Below are positions 41,111 through 54,315 of a stretch of DNA of 64,000 nucleotides, one piece after another (within the stretch, counting starts at the first letter, position 1; every line of letters begins with the position of its first letter). The stretch is from Meloidogyne chitwoodi (Eukaryota > Nematoda > Chromadorea > Rhabditida > Meloidogynidae). Under the pieces are notes generated by a model. The model saw nothing but the letters and a program-made list of their open reading frames with translations. It made no database searches and was not told the DNA's origin. The stretch lies in assembly GCA_015183035.1 (NCBI GenBank), contig JACZZP010000012.1, forward strand, positions 1,426,001 to 1,490,000. The letters run 5' to 3'. The position numbers were made by a program, and so were the translations under genes.

Positions 41111-41360
41111 GTTGTCGGTTTATGGAGAACTTTATATCCAGTGCTTGGAATTTTCGATTTTGTTCATACTCATACTTCATATCATCAAAAAAAGTTGCTC
41201 ATAAATCATACCGTCTATTTTTTCCCTCATACATCATACTCTATTTGTACATTTTTAGGCTTCATACATCATACTCATAAATTTAATAGGAAAAAAAAAT
41301 ATTTTTTATTATTATAAAAAATAAATTTTAAATAATTGTAAAAACAAAACTCTTCTCTTT

Positions 41361-41660
41361 TTAATAAAATAATATCTTTTTAGCACTAGGTAAATTAGCG
41401 GTAATCATAATAGCTTGATCACATTGTTCTTTTTCCATTTTTTTCAAATCTTTGAAATAAAGGCCATGGACATAAGGAACAATTAACCAACAAACACTTA
41501 ATGCTAAAGAACGATCATTTCCACCAATAGTTCCTCCAGGTGTTCTTACATAAAACATCACAAGACCTAATAAAGCATTTAAAATAGTGTGAGCAGTTTG
41601 TGGAGGTAAAGGACGAAAAAGAAGAACAAGACGACGAAGAAGTGCAAGCATTTGCTTATT
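41361..41660 (-). CDS. Terminal exon or fragment of a large conserved protein
   Basis: A minus-strand open frame follows a possible acceptor (AAATAAG|CAAATG). It reads MLALLRRLVLLFRPLPPQ, TAHTILNALLGLVMFYVRTP, ALSVCWLIVPYVHGLYFKDL and KKMEKEQCDQAIMITANLPS, ending AKKILFY and TAA. Composition and codon use are clearly coding. It looks like part of a large helical-repeat protein; the NALCN-channel partner UNC-80 is a guess from general appearance, not a match I can show. No other exon of such a gene is visible on this strand, so it may be a displaced fragment. Confidence 0.45.
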   Translation of the reverse strand, partial: NKQMLALLRRLVLLFRPLPPQTAHTILNALLGLVMFYVRTPGGTIGGNDRSLALSVCWLIVPYVHGLYFKDLKKMEKEQCDQAIMITANLPSAKKILFY

Positions 41661-43549
41661 TAAAATAAATATTTAATTAAAAAATAATAAATTAAATATA
41701 TTGTTAATACAAATTTATTTTTGTATTTAGTCTTCTGTTTTTGGTAAAAATAGCAGTTTCAAAGAATTTTAAATTTTCATAATTATATACATATTCTATC
41801 TTTCCATTTATAGAAAATTAATTAATAAAAATATTTAATTATTTTTTAGATTTTTTTATTAAAAAAATAAAATAATTTTTAGTAATTATGAGAATCAAGT
41901 TTATTTTGTAAAACTTTAATAAATTAAAGAAGAAAATTTAAAAAACATTTATATAGGTATTTGATTTATTATATATTTATCATGTGGTATTTATGAGAGA
42001 ATAGGTATTTTCAAATTTTATCTAATTATATAATGAGAATAGTTTGTCAGTCTTTTTGTCCAGGTTTTTATAGACAAATGATTGGGGTAACTAAAAATGG
42101 CGTTAGTTCTTTAAGCTAACTTGTTGTTTTTTTATAGCAATGTCTATGTTTTGGTAAGAATGTTTGGACCAATTATTTTGTTACATAAATTTGTTTATGT
42201 TTATTCATTTTTTTGTTTTGTTCTTTAGAAATGTTTATTTTGTAGTATGATGACTTTAATGATTTGGTTATTTCAGTTTTTTGTGTTTATTTTTGTTAGC
42301 GTAGTAGGTTGCCCGAAGGTTTTTTAGCAATAATAATTAGTATAAAATTTAAATTTTATTCATATAATAAAAATCATTTTCTTTATTTCATCCATTTTTT
42401 CATATTTTCACTGTAAAAAATATCACAATTTTTTACGTAACATAAAATATTTAAATAAATATTAAAAGAAAAAAATATTTATTTATCACAAAATCCAAGA
42501 ACAGTTTTAGCAAATGACAATTTATTATTATTAAAAAAACAAAATGCTAAAAAAAGAAAAATTTAATAAAAAAGAATGTATATTTATTTTAAAGTTCTCT
42601 TTAATATTATTTTAAATATTTTATAAATACATCTAAATTAATTATAAATATTAATTTTATATATTTTTGTTTATTTTATTTAAGGCCATTAAAATAATTA
42701 TTTTAATCAAAAAATAATTAAAAAAATAGTAAACAAAAGAATTTAAAAAATGAAAGTTATTTTAATTTTTAAAAATATATTTATTTTTTAATAATTTTTG
42801 GTCTAAAAAAATATTTTAATTAATTAATTTAATTATAATAATTAAAAAAATATTATTTTTTTAATTTTATAAAATTTAATTTAATTAAAATAAATTAATT
42901 AAGTATTTTTAAAAATAAAATTGTAATAAATATTTAATAAAATAATTTTAAATTTATTTTCTTCACTGATAAAAATTTTAATTGTTGAAGAAAATAAAAT
43001 AAAATTCAGATAATTTTAAATAAAAAATAAAATAAAAAAAATATATATTAATATTTTATTCATCAATTTATTCAAAAAATACATAAAAATAAATTTTATT
43101 AAATTATTAATATTCTTTTTTTAAAAAAATAAGAATAATATATTTTAGTTTCGGAGGGATAAACTAAACAAACGAGATGATTTTCCTAAGTAAATAAAAT
43201 AATAAAATTTAGTAATTATCAAACCTCTATTTAAAATAATTAGAGGAGAGTTTAAATAATATTAAATAATAGAAAGGAGATAAATATAATTAAAGAAGAC
43301 AATTTGTCTATTTTTGGTATATAAAAAGGGGGGAATAAAATAACAAAATTTAGAGGTCTCTAAAAGTATATTGAAAATATGTAAAATTAAAAAAAGGAGA
43401 GGTCTCTTGAGATTTATAAGAAAAAAATGCACAAGAAAAATGAGAAAAAAAAGAGGAGAGAATAAATGGGACAATAAAAATAATAATAAATTGGGCTTTT
43501 TTAATTTAAAAAATTAAATATTATAATTAAAATTAAATATATTATTTTA
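41661..43549. other. A+T-rich intergenic region with a solo upstream element
   Basis: No gene is supported. The only structured part is the solo TGATTGGGG element at about 42.02-42.11 kb, listed separately. A 70-codon frame at 43262-43474 (minus) is low complexity. Confidence 0.45.
42020..42110 (+). promoter_or_regulatory. Solo upstream element, copy E
   Basis: TTTTTATAGACAAATGATTG followed by GGGTAACTAAAAATGGCG, preceded by TATAATGAGAATAGTTTG. It aligns with the element before the 158-copy array (TATAATTGAGAATGTTTG ... TTTTTATAGACAAGTGATTG). No TATA module follows, so this may be a relic. Confidence 0.45.
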
Positions 43550-45172
43550 TTATCTCCTTGCAAAACTTTCTGATTTAATTGCTGATAAATAAGCTGAAAA
43601 TGTTGGTTCACTATTACATAAATCATAATTGCAAACACAACGAAATGCAAATTCTACAGCTAAATCTGGTTTCATCATTGTAAGAAAACGACTAAAGTCA
43701 TAACGCTAAAAATAAATAATTTTAATTGTTTTATTTATTTATTTAAATAATTACCTCATAAATACAAACTGTCAAAATACGATATTCTTCTTGACTAAAA
43801 GCAAAAGCATTATTATACATGCTTAACATATCATTTTCAGGTCCTATGCCAAACTGACTTCCATTAACCATTTCCTTCCCAACAATTGTAGCAGGTACTA
43901 GAGCACAATAACGCCAAGCATCATTTTGTACAATTGTGATTTTACCCTTAAAAAAAGAGGAAATAAATAATTATTTAAATATATTTAAAAATAATTAGTT
44001 TGCGTCATAAAAAGAATATAAAAAAGAAAAAATTGAGTTTTTAAATAATGAAAAAATTAAAAAATAAAAATAGTAGTGTAATTGTAATGATTTCAGAAAT
44101 TATTATTTTTATTTAAAAAAAATCTATTAGACCCATTTTAACAAATAAATTTAATATTTTCTTCAAGATTATTTTTTATTATTTTTTGGCTCTTTTAAAT
44201 ATATATACCCTTTTTAATCCTTCTCTCTTTTTTTAAATTTATTTTTTTATTTTGTCAAGTTTCTTATTTTTTTATTTTATTTTTGTTAAGCTGACCCATT
44301 CAAATAATTATTTAATCTTTTTTTTTAATATTATACACCTTCGTTAAAAAGTATCCATATTTAGATTGTGCCATTTTAATAGTAAAAATATATTTTTAAT
44401 TATTTAATGTTAGCAGTACTACTAATATTAAATATTTGTATATAATCCAGAAATATAATAATATCTTCCGGAAATGTGTTTTTTGAATTAATTAAATATT
44501 TAATTAATAATAATAATTTAAAAAAGAAAGGAAGATTAGATACTATTAATTTTTGCGAAATGTTTTAATTAGAGCGCTTCTTTTTTGTCTTATAATAATT
44601 TTTTTCGCAAAAAGAAAAAAGTTTATATGTTTTATAAAAATATATAATTGTGTTCTTTGTGTAGATATAAATATATATTTTATTTAATTTTATATTAAAT
44701 AATTAATTAATTAATTATAATAGATTTAACTACTTTTTAAAATTTTAAATAATTAATAAAAAAAAATATTTTTAATTGATGCAGAAAGGAAATAAAAAAA
44801 GAAAAAGAAAAAAAGGAGATAAAAATAATTTTTGATAAAAATAATTAAAAAATTATATTTTTTAATTATTTAATAAAATAATATTCTTACATTAACAGTT
44901 TCATAACATGCTAAACCAGAAACTGAGGGTAAATGGGCGGCAAAAACACAAAAAGAAGCAAAAATAGCAGCAAAAAGAGACGAACAAAAACAATAATTTC
45001 TTTTATTATTAAATAATTGTTGTTTTAGTTGTTTTTGTTGTTTTTGCCTTTGTTCTTGTGTAAATTTAATTGTTTTTGTTTTATTATTAATTATTGGTAA
45101 ATTAGAAGAAATTAAAGAAAAAAGAATATGCCGTAAAGAAAAAGAAGAATTATTTTGTTGTAAATTATTCAT
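43550..45172 (-). CDS. Secreted/membrane Cys-rich protein, Ly6-like
   Basis: Three exons join in phase with one long intron (about 0.9 kb). The N-terminal 60 residues are Asn/Gln-rich (SSFSLRHILFSLISSNLP, then QEQRQKQQKQLKQQL), followed by a hydrophobic segment FAAIFASFCVFAAHLPSVSG that would suit a signal peptide or anchor, and then mature-like LACYETVNGKITIVQND. The rest has CALVPATIV, ILTVCIYERYDFSRF and ends with FRCVCNYDLCN, the CxCxxDxCN pattern shared by Ly6/uPAR-like and nematode ET-type secreted proteins. Such proteins are extracellular three-finger-like folds. The 60-residue extension before the hydrophobic stretch is odd; a downstream start is not available, so it may be a signal anchor. 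Exact family uncertain. Confidence 0.7.
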
Positions 45173-48100
45173 ATTTAAATATTTATTATTTTTTTATAAT
45201 CTGAAGAAAAATTTATATTTATTTTTTAATTAATTAAAATAAAATAAAAAATTATTTTGCCAAAAATAATTTTTTAAATAAAAATTATTTAATAAATTTT
45301 TGTGTAATATTATGTAATTTGACCCTAACAAAGAAAAATTAAAAGAAATTAATTGAACAAATTCTAATTTTTAAAAAATTCTCAAGGCTGAAAATCACAA
45401 GAAGTTAAAAATTAATTAATTAATTTTTATTTAAATAAATTAATTTATTTGATTAATGATTGATGTGTGTGCTCTCACACATTTTTGTTAATATAATTAA
45501 TTTATAATAAAAATGTTGTTATAATTTTTAATAAAATTTTAATTTAAAAAATAAAAAATTTTAAATATAAAAATAAAATAAATATTTATTTATTTTATTT
45601 GAACACAATAAAACAGAGAATGTGTCCATTTTTATTATAAAGCTAAATTTTTCGCGCATACCTACCTATATATTTATATAATTATTAAATATTTTAAAAA
45701 AGGAAAATCTGCACACCCGCCCCATTTCTTTTTTTCTTTCCTTTTTTTAAAACAAAACTCCCATTAGGATATAAAAGGGGTGGAGCTTTAAAACTTTTTG
45801 TGAATTTAAAAATTAATAGAGGCGTGTGTTAATATTAAAAATATTTAAAATTGACATTAAAGTCTTTTATTATTTTTTTAAATTTTAGAGTAATTATATT
45901 TATTTTGATTTATATATATTTTTTAAGATATTAAATAAATTTAAATTTATTTTTTTGAATAAATAAAATCTAGAAAGTAAATAAATATATTTAATAATAA
46001 TTATTATTATTATTTATTTATAAAAAATATATCTTTTTCTTTTTTTGAATTTAAAATAGGAGATATATTTATTTATTTTTTATTATGTACTTATTAGTAA
46101 TAAAAAGCTTTTAATTTAAAAATAAAAAATATTTACTCTTTTACAAAGAAAATATGTTTTGATAAATATTTTAAAAATAGTTAATTAAAATATTTTTAAC
46201 AAAAATATCTTTTTTTTTAAATAATAATATTATTGAAAATTGTTCTTTTTGCTTTTTTTTTATTTTTTATGCACTTTATTTAAATTAAAAAATAAAAAAA
46301 CAATTAGGTATATTTAGAAATTTCTAAAAAAATATTTTTACATATTAAAATATCAAAAATCCGGATTAGTAAAAATAAAAATAGAAAATAAAAATAAAAA
46401 ATAGTAAATAAATAATAAAAATAAGGAAAAATTATTTAAAAAAATATTAAAATAAAACACTTATTTAAATTTAAAATTACCAAAAATTGCAACGTTTAAA
46501 ATTATGAAACTTTTTTTTTAATAAAATAATTTTTAAGGACACGCCATTTTAATAGCTATTTAAATAAAACATTATATTATTATCATTATATGTATTTTTA
46601 GAAGGAAATAAAATAAATAAAAGAAAAGAAACTACCGGCGCCATTGTTCTCTCTTCTCTTCTTTAAATATACATATCACTCATCACATTCAATTATTTAA
46701 AAAATAATAATAATTTAAAAAATATATTTAAAGGATATATTAAAATAAAATAAAAAGAATTTATTTATTTATTTAAAGTTGTCTATATTTATTTTTATCA
46801 AATAATGCCAAAAATAGGAATTTATTTTCTCTCCTTTTTTTTCATTAAATATCAATTTCCGTTAAATTCTTTTTTGTTTTATATCTGTCTTTGACTAACC
46901 TAAAAAATCTTTTTTGCAAAAATATAAAAAAGGTAATATTATTATGTGAAGAAATATATTTCATCATAATTTTTTTGAAAAATTAAGTAAAAAGCTCAAT
47001 TGAAATTTTTTAAATAAAAAATTAGGATTTTATTAAATAAATATTTTTTTAAAATTTAATTTAATATTTTGTTTATTTAATTTTGGACATTTTTGAAATT
47101 AAATAAAATTATTTTAATTAAAAAAATTATTTTTAAACTTCCGATATTAAATTAAATATTTAAAATAAAAGGAAATAATAATATTTCTTTTACATATTTC
47201 TGTAAAATATTTAAAAAAAAAAAAAAGATGAAAGAATGAAATGAAAGAACACATTTACATTAGTATTTTATTTATTTATATCAAAATTATATTAAATATA
47301 TATGTCACGTTGATATTATTTAATAAAAAAAACTAAAAAAGTAACGGAAATTAAAGAAAAAAATTTTTCCCAAAAAAAAAGTTTCCAAAAAAAATTTTTT
47401 TTAATAAATTTATAAAATGACGAATATATTTTAAATAAATAAAATAAAATATTTTTAAATTTTAAAGATTATTTTAGTGTAAATCTGGAACAAAAAATAT
47501 TTAAATTTAATAAATAAATATTATGCAGAGAATTTAAAAAAAAAAAGAAATTTTATTAAATATTTATTTTTTAGGAATTTAAAAAAAATAAAAATTTATT
47601 ATTTTATAAAGGAAAAAAAAAAGAATAAATAAATAAATATATTTATATTTTTATTTATTTAAATAAATAAATTAAAATTAATTATTATTAATTACAGTAT
47701 TTAATGTAAAAAATTTAAAATTAAAAATAATACATATTTTTTAGTATAATAATAATTGGCATTTTATTTATTTAATTTTATTTATTTTATTGTTCATAAA
47801 ATTATTTTTAAAAGTAAAATTTATTTAAAAAAAATGCAAAAATTATTAAAAAAAATAAATCAAGCATAAATAAATAAAATAATATGTATTTGTTTAATAT
47901 ATTTATTTGCACTTTGTTAAAAAATAAAAAAAAATTCTTTGATAATAAATTATTTATTTAATACCTTTAAGCGTAAAATGATGACCAGATGTTGGCAATT
48001 AATTAAAATTAATAATAATAATATTTATTATATTTAAATAATTAAATATATATTTATATTTACGTAATAAATATATTTTAATAAATTAAAATATTTTTAT

Positions 48101-51100
48101 AATTTTTTTTTTAAATTTTAAAATATTGGGAATTAAAATAAAAATACAAAATTAATTTCTTCTTTTTATTTGTGTTCTTTAACAAAATTATATATAAATT
48201 AAATAGTATATTTTATTGTATTTTTTAATAATAAGAAATGTGTAAATTGAGAATCTTTTAATTTTTTAAAATTAAAAGATTAATTTAAAATAATTTATAA
48301 AAATATATTTAAATATATCTTTAATATAATTTTATTTTTAATTTATTTTTAATTTAAAGAATAAGAGCAGTGCTTGGAAATTTTAATTTCGCTCGTACTT
48401 GTCCTCTTATACGAGTACGAATTTTGGTACGAATTTCCAAGCAATGAATAGGAGTTAAGTAATTTTTTTAAAAAATAAAAATTTTTAAGACAGGTGATTT
48501 TACAATTTATTTAATTAAAAAAAAAAGTATATCATGATATGTTTAATAAATATTTAATTTGTTTAAGCAAAAGACTTTAGAAAATAAAAATATTTAGGCA
48601 AACTTTTGAAGAAAAACTAGCAAGAAGAATTAAACAAAAATAAATTATTTTAAATTATAAAAATAATTTTATTTTTTTAAAAGTCCAAAAAGGAGAGGAC
48701 AGAAAATAATTAAAAGTAATTAAAAATAATTAATTATTTTATTTGAGTCATTTTATTATTTTTTAGTATTTTATAAATAAATATAATTATTTTTATAACC
48801 AATTAAATGTTAAATAAAAAAATATTTTAAATATTTTTTTTAAATTTAAATTTATAAAAAAAAAAGAATTTTCCGCTCTCTAGTTTTTAAAAAACTGTGA
48901 CGCTTTTAGCTATTTTATATATTTTTAAAATATTTTGATAAGAGGTTGTTGTTAGGTAAAAATAATTAAAATAATAAAGTACGAAAATCATTAAAATATA
49001 ATAAATCTGTCATTCTGTGAAATAAATATAAATACAAAATATTAAATAGATATTAATTAATTACCTCATTTACTTATATAATTTAAATATTTAATTTATT
49101 TTTTAATTTTAGACAAATTGGCAATTAATTTTTATAAAAATCAAAAATACAAAATAAATAAATAAATTAATTAAATAAATTAAAAAATATATATTTAAAA
49201 TTAAGTAAAAGTGTTATATAATAGAATTTAAAGAAATTAAAATTAAAAAGTAAAAAAAAGTAAAATCCACAGGGCTGTAGGCCTGAAAATTAGAAAAATA
49301 AGGGAAAGACTGCATTAAAACATTTTAATTAAATAATAAATTTTATAAAATTTATTATTTAATTAAAAATATCATAAGATATTTAAAAAGCACAAAGATT
49401 ATAAAATATAAATAAATAAATAAATTGAACAGGTTCTAATAAACTTTACAAAATAAAAATATATTTTTATAATTTTTGATCATTTCTTTTTTAGTCTTTT
49501 TTTAAAAAGAAAAAAAATTAATTAATTAAATAAAATGTATAAAATACTTTGAGTTTTTATTTAATTAATTTAACAAAATAATTGTACCAAATATTTATTT
49601 TTGTAATTAAAAGAAATTAATTTTAAGTAAAAAACAATTTCCAAAATTATTAAATTTGGCAAAAAAATTAAATAAATTTTTTTTTTAAATATTTTTCATT
49701 CTTTTAACTAAAAAATAAGTTTTTTTAAAATAAAATATAAATTTGTCTAGTCAAAAAAACTTGATAAATTTAATAAATTTTTATAATAAAAATAAAATAG
49801 TTAAATTTATAAAAAATAAAATAAAATGTTTTTTTTCACTGAAAATTGAATTTTATTTTTTTATATATTTTTCTTTTTTCTTTTTAAAATAAAAAAATAA
49901 ATAATTTAATTTATTATTTTGTGATTTTTGGTTAGAAAAATGCCTTTTTTTTAATAAAATATATTTCTTTTTATTGAATAAATAAAAAATAATTTCTCAA
50001 TTTATTTTTAAAAAATCAACTAAAATCATCTTTTGTAATTATAATACCTAATTAAATTTTAATAATTTTATGCCTAGAAGATAATATCATTTCTTATTTA
50101 TTTTTATTTTTTTAAAATTATTTTAAATAATTAATCTTTTATAATTAATTTATTTTTCGAAATTAACTTTAGACAAATAATAAAATTATTATTATTTTAA
50201 ATAATAAATATTATTTTAGTGACAGGTGTAAAAATATTTAAAAAATAAAAAAAAAAATTATTTACGTGATAATAATTTTTGTTTAATTAATTAATTAATT
50301 TTTAAACAATTAACGTATTTTAAAAAATTAAAGAAAATATTTACCTAAATTTTAAATTTATTATTTAAATTCTAAAAAATAAAAAAAAAATTAATTTTTA
50401 ATTTATAAATTATTCTAATAATTTTACAAAAGTTTATTAAATATTTATTTGTTTTTTAAATTTATTTTTTTGAACTTTTCTTAAAATTAAAAATTAATAT
50501 TTAATTAAATGTCAAATTAAAATAATATTTAAATAAAATAAATAAATATTTAAATTAATTAAATTAAATAAGTTTTAAAATGATTAACTAAAAAAATAAT
50601 TTAATTACTCTTGGACCTCTAAAATATATTAGAATTGTTGAACAGACTTAAAATATATTGAACATTTAATTTCGGTATCTTTTAGCAAGGACAAATTTAT
50701 TAGACAAAATAAAATCCCAAAAAATGTTTTAAAATATAGGAAATGAAATTATTAGCCAAGAGGGAAGACAGGGAAGTCTTTTTATGGTTTGATCATTGTT
50801 TCTTCAAAAAAGTCGAGAAACTGACCCGAAAACTGGGAAATAGGAAAGGAACTCGTTACAGGATTTAATAAATTTATATAATTATTTATTTATTTTAAAA
50901 TAAATATATTTAAAATTTAGCTAGAAAATACTAAAAAAATTAATTAAAAGTTCTTTTTTTATAAAAATAGATAAAATGATGTTACAAATATTTTAAGTAA
51001 AATTAAATTTTCCCAGGAGAGATTTTATTTAAAATAAATTAATTTAAAAACTGTGCCCTTCTTCATAAATAAATAAAAAAATAAAATATTTTATCTTTTG

Positions 51101-53406
51101 CCAAAATAAGTGACGTAAAAAAATAAAATAAATTAAACTAAATTATAATATTTTTAATATTTTTTTTTAATTTTAAAAAAAAATATTTAAAAAATATTCT
51201 ACCGTAGCAAAAGAAAAATTATTAGTCTTTTTAATATTTATTATTTAGGCAAAAATAAAAATTAATTAAAATAAAAAAATAGCTATATATAAAAATCTTT
51301 ATTTATTTATAGAATATATTTAATTATTATTTTATTAAAAAAAAACATTTAAAAATAAATTGAAAGAACAAAAATCATTTAAAGATATTTTTATTTTTCT
51401 TTATATTTTGTCATTTTAAATAATTAAAAATAAATATTTATTTTTTATTTTAATATTTTATAAAAATGTTTTTATTTAAAATAACAAAATTAAAATTTAA
51501 ATATTTAAAAAAAAAATATTTATTAGCAGGACTTAAATTTTAAAAATATTTTTTGTTTTTTTTATTCAATTTTTAAGCATAATATTATTAAAAAAAGAAA
51601 TTTAAAAAAAATAGTAATATTTAAATTATATTAATATTTAATAAAATTATCAAAAATTAAATTATTATTTTTTATATACGCATTTACAATTTTTAAAAAT
51701 AAAATAATTTCCTTTTTTTTCTATTTTTGTATTCGTTAATTTAATATTTTTATTTTTGTTTCAATTTAAAAAAATAAATTATATTAAATATGTACTTATT
51801 TAAGTACTCCAAAATAAATATATTTTAAGCTTTTAATAAAAAGAAAATTAAATCTTTTTCTAAAATTAGTAAAATAAATAAATAATATTTATATAAATTT
51901 TATTTCCTTGTTTATTAAAATATTTAAAAAAAAAGTATCAAATATTTAAAAATAAATTTATTGGTAATAAACTTGATTAAAATAAATTATTTAAAAATTT
52001 ATTAAAAAATAAATATAAAATAATTTAATTTTTAAAATAAAATAATTATTTTTAATTAATTATAAAATATTTTAAATAAAAAATATTTAAAAAAAGATTA
52101 TTTATTTTAAATAATATAAAATGGTTAATTTTTAAATTTAATTTAAAAATAAATAATATTTATTTTTACTATTTTTTAAAATATTTTTGGTAAAATTCTT
52201 TTTAATTTTTCAGTTTTAAAATAAAATAAAATAGAAGATAATACATATTAGAATAAATTGGAACTTTTGTAATAAAAATATTAATATAAATAATTAAAAA
52301 TATATTATTTTATTTTAGGTATAATTATTAAATTAAATATTAAATATTATTTATTTAAATAAATATTTTAAAATTAATTAATTAAAATATTAATATTTTA
52401 ATTAAAAATATTTTAATCATTTGGTGAAATACGTAATCAAAGAAAAAAATTAAATAAAAAATAAAATATTAAAATTAGAAAAATAATATTTATTTATTTA
52501 AGTACGCGGTAGACAATAAAATTTGGTCTGACATTTTTATGAAGCGGAAAATTAAAAAAAAATATTAAAAAATAGTAAAAAATATTATTACGTAATTTTC
52601 AATTATTTAAAAATAGGAAGAACAAAAAAAGAATCAAAAATATATAACTACCTAAATCGTCACAACATTGAGAAAATAAATAAATAAATAAAATAATTAT
52701 ATAATACCTATATAAATATATTCTTTTATTTTTATCCTTCACTTGCGCAACAAAATTAAAAATAAATAAATAAATTAAGAAGAATAAAATAAAATAAAAT
52801 AAAAAAGGTATACCTATTTATTTAGGTATTATTCATCCTTTTTTATTTTATTTATTTATTTAATAATATTATTTGGAAAAATTAAGGTCATAATAATAAA
52901 TATATTATTAATAAAAATAAAAAAGAATAAATAAATTAATTTCTAATTTTTCAATAAAAATTTAAATTTAGGTAATATATTTAAAAATAAAATAAATAAA
53001 TTATTTGCTTATTAAAATTTTAAAAAATAACCAAAATATTTATTTATGATAAAAAAATAAAATAAAATAAATAATTTAATTTTTAATATAAAATGTAATT
53101 TAATTATTGAATATTATTTTATAATTTTTTACAAAAATATCTTCTCCAATTACTACGAGAATAATTATATTTATTATTTTTTAATTTGTTAGATTATTTT
53201 TTTAATTTAAAAAATTTTGTTTTTTTTTATTTAAAATATTAGATAAAAAAATTAATATTTGAAAATTTTTAATTATTTATTTTCTGAAATAAAATATAAC
53301 TCACTTTTTATTTAATAAAACTTTAATATAAAAGCACATTTAGAAAATAAAATTTTATTTTTTTGTCTTTATGTGCTTCACTAAATAAATAATCTAAACA
53401 ACAAAA
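45173..53406. other. 8.2-kb A+T-rich gene desert
   Basis: The stretch is close to 90% A+T and consists of A/T runs and TAAATAAA-type words on both strands. I find no exon, no splice-flanked frame and no RNA gene. Small islands of normal composition occur at about 46.63 kb (CTACCGGCGCCATTG), 48.37 kb (hairpin, listed separately) and 50.74-50.87 kb (AAGAGGGAAGACAGGGAAG). It could be a very large regulatory interval, a decayed repeat field or a matrix-attachment-like region. Confidence 0.6.
48371..48444. repeat. Inverted repeat in the A+T desert
   Basis: GTGCTTGGAAATTTT on the left pairs with GAATTTCCAAGCAATG on the right, with a second pair inside (CTCGTACTTG and CGAGTACGAA). It is the only G+C-containing structure for kilobases and could be a small foldback element or a hairpin RNA. 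Confidence 0.5.
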
Positions 53407-53861
53407 ATGCGTTCAAATTCATTTGGAAATGAGTCTAATTATTTAATAATTATTCAATTTGTTGTTCTTCTGTTTATGTAAGTTCTTTTTTTAATTAATT
53501 AATTTTATTTTAAAGGATTCTTGTAAATTCAATTATTTTGTGTACTCGACATAAGAAAAGTCAAAAACAATCCAAAGAATATCCACAAATGCAAGGATTA
53601 GTGACTGAAGCACAATGTACTAATGTAGACGAAACACATAATACTGTTGTATATGCAACATTAAATACGTAAGAAATTGAAATTTAAATTTAAATTAAAA
53701 AATAATATTTTTATTTTAATTAAAGAGGAATGGGTGAAACAGCAACAATTGGAGGTTCTTCTACTGTCGTTGAAACTGTGAAGAAAGGATCGGGATCAAA
53801 AATTGTAAAAAAAGAAACGAAAGATACGACAAAAATGGAGACTTCATATAAAAATTCGTAA
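53407..53861 (+). CDS. Small single-pass membrane protein with ITIM-like motif
   Basis: Three exons give about 120 residues. MRSNSFGNESNYL is followed by the helix IIIQFVVLLFMILVNSIIL and a basic stop-transfer CTRHKKSQKQSK. The cytoplasmic tail has HNTVVYATLNTG, which fits the inhibitory tyrosine motif pattern (V/I)xYxxL, then ATIGGSSTVVETVKKGSG and ends METSYKNS. Both introns are in phase and start with GTAAG. There is no extracellular domain to speak of, so it would act as a short adaptor. No family is recognised. A role in SH2-domain binding is inference from one motif. Confidence 0.7.
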
Positions 53862-53981
53862 TAAAATGTCTTCTCTATATAAGAAGAAAAGGAGAATATA
53901 AATAAATAAAAATATATATTTATGTAAAATAATATAATTTTGTTTGTTTTCTAATTTTTGCTATTGTTGTATAAAATCTAA

Positions 53982-54060
53982 TTATATAATTGAGAATGTT
54001 TGTGTGTTTGTTTGGCTTTTTATAGACAAGTGATTGGGGGAAGTGAAAATGGGGGGTTTT
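53982..54060 (+). promoter_or_regulatory. Upstream element, copy C
   Basis: TTTTTATAGACAAGTGATTG followed by GGGGAAGTGAAAATGGGG. It matches copies A and E. In this locus the TATA module is about 160 bp downstream because a run of short repeats is inserted between them. Confidence 0.5.
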
Positions 54061-54071
54061 TATAGTAGGGT

Positions 54072-54218
54072 TTGCAACTTGAAATAAGGTTTAAGTTTAA
54101 ATTTAAAACTTGAAAACAAACTTAGAACTTGAAAATAAACTTGGATTTGAAACTTGAAAATAAACTTTAACTTAAAACTTGAAAATGAACTTAGAACTTG
54201 AAAATAAACTTGAACTTG
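54072..54218 (+). repeat. Imperfect AACTTGAAAATAAACTT tandem repeats
   Basis: About seven degenerate units of 17-22 bp (AACTTGAAAATAAACTTGG, AACTTGAAAATGAACTTAG) lie between the upstream element and TATA module C. Confidence 0.8.
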
Positions 54219-54219
54219 G

Positions 54220-54250
54220 ATACTATATAAACCCTGTATTTTGATCAGTC
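54220..54250 (+). promoter_or_regulatory. TATA module C with initiator-like TCAGTC
   Basis: GATACTATATAAACCCTG followed by TATTTTGATCAGTC. TATATAAA is at 54224-54231 and the A of TCAGTC lies 23 bp after its start. The coding ATG is at 54316, giving a leader of about 70 bases. Confidence 0.6.
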
Positions 54251-54315
54251 TTCAACGCTACTACATTTCAACAACAAACAAACAACAACGCTTCTTGCTG
54301 AATTTTGCTTGAAAT

